From NCBI RefSeq assembly GCF_017352155.2, contig NZ_CP084320.1:1-64000 (forward strand): DNA of 64,000 nucleotides. The letters run 5' to 3'. The translations under genes and the position numbers were made by a program. The notes beneath the pieces are model-generated. The model did no database searches, was not told the DNA's origin, and was given only the letters and a program-made list of their open reading frames with translations. Positions 58,975 to 64,000 of the stretch are shown here, one piece after another (position 1 is the first letter of the stretch; each line of letters opens with the position of its first letter). This DNA comes from Haloterrigena alkaliphila. Lineage in GTDB: Archaea > Halobacteriota > Halobacteria > Halobacteriales > Natrialbaceae.

Positions 58975-60034
58975 GGGCCACCGGATCGGCGTCGTCGTCA
59001 CCGCCTACGACGAGGCGGACTTCGTCGGCACCGTCATCGAGACCGTACCGGACTTCGTCGACCGGATCTACGCCGTCGACGACAGGTCGCCCGACGATAG
59101 CTGGGCGGTCATCCAGGACGTCGCCGCCCGGATCAACGCGGACGCCGACTCCGAACCCGCACTCGCGCTGGCCGACGGCGGCGATAGCCGTCGCGTCGTC
59201 CCGATCCGCCACGAGGAAAACCGCGGGTACGGTGCGGCGGTCAAGACGGGCTACAGACGCGCCGCGGCCGACGGGATGGACGTCGTCGCCGTGATGAACG
59301 GCGACGGACAGATGGATCCCGACATCCTCGATCGGATCATCGATCCGGTCGTCGAGGGCGAGGCCGACTACGCGAAGGGGAACCGACTCCTCCACCCCGA
59401 GGACCGGGAGGGGATGTCGACGTTCCGGTTCGTCGGGAACGCCATGCTGACCGGCCTCTCGAAGTTCGCCTCGGGGTACTGGACGATCGGCGACCCCCAG
59501 AACGGTTACACCGCGATCTCGCGGGAGACGATCGAGCAACTCGAACTCGACGAGATCACCGACCGGTACGGCTTCCTCAACCACATCCTCACCCACCTCA
59601 ACGTCTACGAGCGCCGCGTCGCGGACGTCTCGATGCCGGCCGTCTACGGCGACGAGGAGAGCAGCATTCGCTACGTCCCGTTCGTGCGGTTCGTGTCGCT
59701 GCTGTTGCTCCGGAGTTTTCTCTGGCGGGTGAAGACGCGGTACGTGGTCCAGCGGTTCCACCCCGCGACCGTCTTCTACGGCGCCGGTACCGCCGGACTG
59801 GCCGGCGGGACCGCCGGTTTCGGCGGCTCGCTGGTCCGCTCGCTGCGCGGAAAAGACGGGTTCACCGGCGTGATCGCGTCGTTCGTGGCCATCGTTCTCG
59901 GGCTGATCGCGCTCGGGACGGCGATCTGGCTCGACGCCGACGAGAACGAAGACCTCGAGGTGACCAGATACGACTACCGCAGACGCGAGGGCGACGTCGA
60001 CGAGGCGCCGACGCCGGATCAGTCGATGGAGTAA
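58967..60034 (+). CDS. Family 2 glycosyltransferase with C-terminal membrane helices
   Basis: 355-residue GT-A enzyme. VVVTAYDEADFVG and VDDRSPDDSW start the nucleotide-binding half, HEENRGYGAAVKTGYRRA and VAVMNGDGQMDPD (metal-binding) follow. Two hydrophobic stretches near residues 270-330 (FYGAGTAGLAGGTAGFGG and GVIASFVAIVLGLIALGTAIW) suggest anchoring at the membrane, as for dolichol-phosphate glycosyltransferases. It would transfer the sugar made by the four preceding enzymes to a lipid carrier. Confidence 0.9.
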   Translation: MYKGHRIGVVVTAYDEADFVGTVIETVPDFVDRIYAVDDRSPDDSWAVIQDVAARINADADSEPALALADGGDSRRVVPIRHEENRGYGAAVKTGYRRAAADGMDVVAVMNGDGQMDPDILDRIIDPVVEGEADYAKGNRLLHPEDREGMSTFRFVGNAMLTGLSKFASGYWTIGDPQNGYTAISRETIEQLELDEITDRYGFLNHILTHLNVYERRVADVSMPAVYGDEESSIRYVPFVRFVSLLLLRSFLWRVKTRYVVQRFHPATVFYGAGTAGLAGGTAGFGGSLVRSLRGKDGFTGVIASFVAIVLGLIALGTAIWLDADENEDLEVTRYDYRRREGDVDEAPTPDQSME

Positions 60035-60225
60035 CGAACGATATCCTCGCCGTCACACGCCGGACAGCGGGTCGTATCGGCCGAGACGTTCGTCCCACAG
60101 TTTCGACACTCGTGGATGACCGTCGGGGAGCGAGCGCTCTCGCCGCAGTCCTGTGTCGTCGCTGGTGACTCGGTATCCGGCTCCGATCCCGGAAGGAGAT
60201 CGGAAAGTAGACTAGAGAGTGTCAT
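60019..60225 (-). CDS. Small zinc-ribbon protein
   Basis: 68-residue protein with Cys-x2-Cys pairs in HECRNCGTNV and TRCPACDGEDI. The first 30 residues are Ser/Thr/Asp-rich. Its 3' end overlaps that of the convergent glycosyltransferase gene by 16 bases. Function unknown. Confidence 0.72.
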   Translation of the reverse strand: MTLSSLLSDLLPGSEPDTESPATTQDCGESARSPTVIHECRNCGTNVSADTTRCPACDGEDIVRYSID

Positions 60226-60458
60226 AGAATCCAGTTACTGGGCCTTCTTGAGAGGGAGCTATAAGTGTTTCGTGATCGGGGATTCGCGATTCGGATCCGG
60301 CCGACTCCCCGCTCGTATCCCCGATTCTCCGTCTTCAGAGACGGATCCAAATCGTTCGAGAAACAGGCGATAACGGCATCGGAAGGATATATTTCATCAA
60401 ATCTTACTGTTGGTTCAGTAGCAACGTTTATATTTGTATACTTAGCACAGGTCAGTAT

Positions 60459-60884
60459 ATGGAACGCAAGCGCGTGACTACTAGGTCCGAATCGACTGGT
60501 CCCGACGAGCAATCGGCCACGGTCGAGTCGACCAAACGGACGGAGCTGGACGCGACCACGACGCCGCCGCCGGTGACGATCGCGGCGACGCGGAACGACG
60601 TCGACGATCCGGCCGCGAACACCCTGACGATCATCGGCCGGGGTACGCCCTCGAGTTTCGAGATCACCGTCGACGGCGACGTCGAACTGCTCGAGGAAGA
60701 GCGGGCCACCGAGACGTCGATCGTCTCGGGATCGACCGTCGAAGGGACGATCGAAACCGGAACGCTCCGATACCGGTTCACCGGCGACCTCGCCGACGTC
60801 ACGTTCGTCGACCGCCGCATCACGGGCGTATCGCCGGGGGCCGCACCCAACGTCCACGTGGACTACGCCGCCCCCGAACAGTAG
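60459..60884 (+). CDS. Conserved haloarchaeal protein, unknown function
   Basis: 141-residue soluble acidic protein; the second half is beta-rich (NTLTIIGRGTPSSFEITVDG, TLRYRFTGDLADVTFVDRRI). Its N-terminal ~35 residues are disordered. An AT-rich promoter with TTTATATTT (60428-60436) lies 23-31 bp upstream of the ATG, so it is probably well transcribed and leaderless. No known family recalled. Confidence 0.72.
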   Translation: MERKRVTTRSESTGPDEQSATVESTKRTELDATTTPPPVTIAATRNDVDDPAANTLTIIGRGTPSSFEITVDGDVELLEEERATETSIVSGSTVEGTIETGTLRYRFTGDLADVTFVDRRITGVSPGAAPNVHVDYAAPEQ

Positions 60885-60997
60885 CGGTCGACCGCCCGAC
60901 GGATTCCGGCAGCGCGGCGGCGACTGGCGATGCAACAGTATCATGTAGCCTGACGGCCACCGTCCGGACGAGCGACCGTCCGAACGGAGGAGACAGT

Positions 60998-61288
60998 ATG
61001 GAAGACCCAAATCCGACCGACGGCACCGACGAACCCGACGGCGACGGCTGGATGGCCCCCCCGGACGACGACATTCTCGAGGCGATGTGCGACGACGACG
61101 TGTTCGCGCCCGACGACATCGACGAGCGCGGCATCTGCCGCGGGCCGCACGCGGCTACCCGCTGTCGGGAACTCGCCGCGTACGGACTCCTCGAGAGACG
61201 GATGCCCGGCGTCTACGACATCACGGACCTCGGCGAGCGGTACCTCGCGGGGGAGGTCGACCCGAGCGACCTCGAGCCAGCGGAGTAG
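60998..61288 (+). CDS. Winged-helix protein of the phiH1-repressor-like type
   Basis: 96-residue protein: acidic N-terminus, then MAPPDDDILEAMCDDDVFAPDDIDE and HAATRCRELAAYGLLERRMPGVYDITDLGERYLAG, a short winged helix seen in many haloarchaeal phage-repressor-like regulators. The chromosomal copies are numerous and their targets unknown. The stop is two bases from the convergent thioredoxin gene. Confidence 0.82.
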   Translation: MEDPNPTDGTDEPDGDGWMAPPDDDILEAMCDDDVFAPDDIDERGICRGPHAATRCRELAAYGLLERRMPGVYDITDLGERYLAGEVDPSDLEPAE

Positions 61289-61290
61289 CC

Positions 61291-61641
61291 TCAGTCGGCG
61301 TCCACGGCGCCCGGAACGTGGTTCTCGAGGAAGTCGACGACCTCGTCGGCACCGACGAACCCCTCGGCGCGCCGCGCGATTTCTTCGCCGTCCTCGAAGA
61401 CGATCAGCGTCGGCACCGACGAGATGTCGAAGCGCTCGACGAGTCCGATGTCGTCGCCGGGGTTGATCGTACCGACGGGGACGCCGGTCGCCCGAGCGAC
61501 GTTCCCCAGCACCGGTTCCATCGCCTGACACATCGAGCAGCCGGCGGTGTAGAACTCCACGAGCGCGACGTCGTGGCGCTCGAGGAAGTCGTCGAGCGCC
61601 CGACCGTCCGCGAGTTGCGTCGGTCTGGCTGTCCGTTCCAT
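61291..61641 (-). CDS. Thioredoxin-like protein
   Basis: 116-residue thioredoxin fold. Active site Cys-Ser-Met-Cys in VEFYTAGCSMCQAMEPVL near residues 34-37 (classic is WCGPC). The cis-Pro is in SSVPTLIVFEDGEEIAR. Probably a disulfide reductase or a member of a specialised redox pair. ATG at 61641; the open frame further upstream is not conserved in character. Confidence 0.9.
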   Translation of the reverse strand: MERTARPTQLADGRALDDFLERHDVALVEFYTAGCSMCQAMEPVLGNVARATGVPVGTINPGDDIGLVERFDISSVPTLIVFEDGEEIARRAEGFVGADEVVDFLENHVPGAVDAD

Positions 61642-62029
61642 ACCGCGGCTAGTGGATCCAGGCTGAAACAGGTAGTGCACGCTCGAGCGACCGGCGGCAA
61701 GGGAACGAGACGGCACCGTTGACGGCAACGGAGCGAGACGGCACCGTCGGCGACGAGCGGTCCCCCGCGTCGGCACCGAACGGGATCGATCCCCGTCGAT
61801 AAACGGAATCACCGCAGAACCACTCGCGTGAACTCACCTGAATCGTGCCGGCGATCGATCCCAGTTACCGGTCGTCGGTCGGATCCATCGAACCCGACAG
61901 CGACCCCTCACGCCGGCCGATTCCGATCCGAAGGGGAGCGCCGTTTCGATCGAAATCGTTCGTATACTCGAGCGGACGAGCGACAACCGTAGCCGGTGGC
62001 TTTGTACCCGTGCGCCGTAGTCGGGAGCG
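61642..62029. other. 388-bp gap, no gene seen
   Basis: Short frames on both strands are Arg/Ser-rich. No repeat or RNA gene noticed. It holds the promoters of the divergent thioredoxin and zinc-ribbon genes. Confidence 0.4.
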
Positions 62030-62371
62030 ATGACTCGTCCCGCAACCGCCACCGACGAACGGACGCCAGCGCGCCGAAAGTCGACCCTGTTCTGCTGGGA
62101 GTGCGATCACACCAGCCCCATCGACGGCGACTGGGTGCGTCAACTGCGGGATCGACACGTCGAATACACCTGTCCGGACTGCGAGACGACGCTCGCGAAA
62201 CGGCCACTGCCCGACGCCCCGACGGGTGACCGGGCGGCGGATCGCGTTTCGGTCTCGTGGCAGCGAACGCTCCGGACGACCGTTCAGATCTGGCGCGTGA
62301 GCGTCGACGTCGGCCTCGCCGGACTGGCGGCGATGACCCGCTCGCGACCGACCGCCGGCCGACGTCGATAA
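62030..62371 (+). CDS. Zinc-ribbon protein, unknown function
   Basis: 113-residue protein with TLFCWECDHTSPIDGDW and YTCPDCETTLAKR (two Cys-x2-Cys pairs), followed by an amphipathic helix region (TVQIWRVSVDVGLAGLAAM) and an Arg-rich end. Common in haloarchaea; role unknown. Confidence 0.78.
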   Translation: MTRPATATDERTPARRKSTLFCWECDHTSPIDGDWVRQLRDRHVEYTCPDCETTLAKRPLPDAPTGDRAADRVSVSWQRTLRTTVQIWRVSVDVGLAGLAAMTRSRPTAGRRR

Positions 62372-62458
62372 CCGTCCACGCGACGCCGTACGCGGTCGCG
62401 GATCCGAGCGATCGAACCGGTTACTCCCGACTGGTCACACGCGTATTCAATTTCGCTC

Positions 62459-62470
62459 GCGATTTTTTGG
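62459..62470 (+). terminator. T-run terminator
   Basis: GCGATTTTTTGG 88-99 bp after the zinc-ribbon gene stop; oligo-T tract of archaeal type. Confidence 0.4.
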
Positions 62471-62563
62471 CTCTTGTTCTCCGTACTCCCTCATACGACC
62501 TATGTTAATTTACATTCGTCCATCTTTTTCTCGATCTAGAGATATTCGCACACAACAGCAGAA

Positions 62564-62572
62564 TTTTAGTAG
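62564..62572 (+). promoter_or_regulatory. TATA box of glutamine synthetase gene
   Basis: TTTTAGTAG lies 30-38 bp before the ATG at 62602, predicting a leader of about 5-12 bases. Preceded by an AT-rich stretch. Confidence 0.55.
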
Positions 62573-62601
62573 TAGAATCCAATGGCCTAAGCGAGCAATA
62601 A

Positions 62602-63957
62602 ATGACAAGTAGAAATCTCACGTCCGCAGAAGAGGACGTATTGGACGAAATCGAAGACGGAGAGATCGACTTCCTCCGGCTCCAGTTTACGGACATTCTG
62701 GGAACGGTGAAGAACGTCTCCGTTCCGGCCCGGCAGGCCGAGAAGGCGTTCACCGAGGGAATCTATTTCGACGGGTCTTCGATCGAGGGGTTCGTCCGCA
62801 TTCAGGAATCGGACATGCGTCTGGTTCCCGATCCGGACACGTTCGCCGTCCTCCCCTGGAGACAGCGCGAGGACGGGGCGTCCGCCCGGATGATCTGTGA
62901 CGTCTACAACACCTCGACGGGCGAACCCTTCGAGGGCGACCCGCGCAACGTCCTCAAAGGGGCCATCGAGCGCGCCAACGAGATGGGCTACGAGGTCAAC
63001 TTCGCGCCCGAACCGGAGTTCTTCATGTTCGAGGAGGACGAGGAGGGTCGCGCGACGACCGACACCGCCGACCACGGCGGCTACTTCGACCTCGCGCCGA
63101 AAGACCTCGCGAGCGACGTCCGACGGGACATCATCTACGGCCTCGAGGACATGGGCTTCGAGATCGAGGCCAGCCATCACGAGGTCGCCCGCGGCCAGTA
63201 CGAGATCAACTTCGAGTACGACGACGCGCTGTCGACGGCCGACAACGTCGCGACCTTCCGGACCGTCGTCCGCGCCATCGCCGCCGAACACGACCTCCAC
63301 GCGACGTTCATGCCCAAACCGATCCCGAAGATCAACGGCTCGGGTATGCACACGCACATGTCGCTGCTGACCGAGGACGGCGAGAACGCGTTCCACGACG
63401 AGGACGACGAGTTCAACCTCTCCGAGACGGCCCACTCCTACCTCGCGGGGATCCTCGAGCACGCGCCGGCGATCACGGCGGTCGCCAACCCCACCGTGAA
63501 CAGCTACAAGCGGCTGGTGCCCGGCTACGAGGCGCCGGTCTACGTCGCCTGGTCGGACCGCAACCGCTCGGCGCTGGTGCGCAAGCCGGCCGCTCGCGTC
63601 CCGGCGGCCTCGCGCATCGAACTGCGCTCGCCGGACCCCTCGTGTAACCCCTACCTCGCGTTCGCCGTCATGATCCACGCCGGTCTCGACGGGATCGAAC
63701 GGGACCTCGAGTGTCCCGACCCGGTTCGGGAAAACATCTACGAGTTCGACGAGCAGAAACGCGACGAGTACGGTATCGAGACGCTCCCGTCGAACCTCGG
63801 CGAGGCCGTCGACGCCCTCGAGGAAGACGAGGTCATCTACGAGGCGCTGGGCGAACACGTCGCGCCGAAGTTCGTCGAAGCGAAGAGCCAGGAGTTCGAG
63901 GAGTACCTCGTCGACGTCTCCGAGTGGGAGATCGACCGCTACCTCGAGCACTACTGA
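62602..63957 (+). CDS. glnA: Glutamine synthetase type I
   Basis: 451-residue GS-I enzyme making glutamine from glutamate, ammonia and ATP. Visible: [46 protein letters not shown] (metal-binding Glu), [35 protein letters not shown] (ATP/His), [28 protein letters not shown] (Arg substrate binding) and [18 protein letters not shown]. The adenylylation-site tyrosine region of bacterial type I-beta enzymes is not evident near the C-terminus, as expected for the archaeal type I-alpha form. The gene is single and followed by the window end. Confidence 0.96.
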   Translation: MTSRNLTSAEEDVLDEIEDGEIDFLRLQFTDILGTVKNVSVPARQAEKAFTEGIYFDGSSIEGFVRIQESDMRLVPDPDTFAVLPWRQREDGASARMICDVYNTSTGEPFEGDPRNVLKGAIERANEMGYEVNFAPEPEFFMFEEDEEGRATTDTADHGGYFDLAPKDLASDVRRDIIYGLEDMGFEIEASHHEVARGQYEINFEYDDALSTADNVATFRTVVRAIAAEHDLHATFMPKPIPKINGSGMHTHMSLLTEDGENAFHDEDDEFNLSETAHSYLAGILEHAPAITAVANPTVNSYKRLVPGYEAPVYVAWSDRNRSALVRKPAARVPAASRIELRSPDPSCNPYLAFAVMIHAGLDGIERDLECPDPVRENIYEFDEQKRDEYGIETLPSNLGEAVDALEEDEVIYEALGEHVAPKFVEAKSQEFEEYLVDVSEWEIDRYLEHY

Positions 63958-64000
63958 CGACCGAGTCCACCTGACTACCCGCGGTGTTCGTTCCGCTTGT

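Overview
The window is chromosomal DNA of a haloarchaeon (class Halobacteria; the gene set would suit the Natrialba/Natrinema group, but I cannot fix the genus). Supporting signs are high GC, strongly acidic proteins, leaderless-looking promoters with TTTAAGTA-type TATA boxes, a GHMP-type shikimate kinase, a CDC48 AAA ATPase, a seven-part Mrp antiporter operon, bat-type and DUF7344-type HTH regulators, and many tiny zinc-ribbon proteins.

Layout. 1-1809: ParA-type partition pair preceded by palindromic ACACNGTGT iterons. 1831-8899: XPB-like helicase, Usp-like protein, two sugar-nucleotide genes (DegT aminotransferase; a CBS-like/epimerase fusion) and a ZIP metal transporter. 8958-12649: an array of four PIN-toxin/antitoxin cassettes separated by copies of the 3' end of the chorismate mutase gene. 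12611-21950: chorismate mutase/shikimate kinase, small conserved proteins, an R2lox-type oxidase with a divergent regulator, CDC48, and membrane and regulator genes. 22019-25215: small envelope proteins, then an AT-richer island with a tyrosine recombinase. 25216-27679: GDPD and a second recombinase whose catalytic motifs are degraded. 27696-36374: Mrp/Mnh Na+/H+ antiporter operon on the minus strand. 36621-39765: cbtBA, a 2Fe-2S protein and an acyl-CoA synthetase. 39820-45783: MscS, pyrD, dihydroorotase, a UDP-sugar epimerase and a membrane protein. 46637-54266: regulators, a sequon-rich surface protein and a DUF1616 membrane protein. 54679-60034: a five-gene overlapping operon for UDP-2,3-diacetamido-glucuronate-type sugars plus a glycosyltransferase. 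60019-63957: small proteins, a thioredoxin and glutamine synthetase.

The most unusual element is the cassette array at 8958-12649. Five copies of the last 10-13 codons of chorismate mutase (…NKVEQRE[N/S]R-stop, always in frame and always with a stop, with mostly synonymous differences) delimit four toxin-antitoxin modules from three unrelated antitoxin families. The copies decay with distance from the intact gene. This looks like successive insertion of toxin-antitoxin cassettes at the 3' end of a core gene, each newcomer supplying a fresh gene end. No integrase lies inside the array. Base-level readings here are by eye; homology and promoter assignments were not computed.
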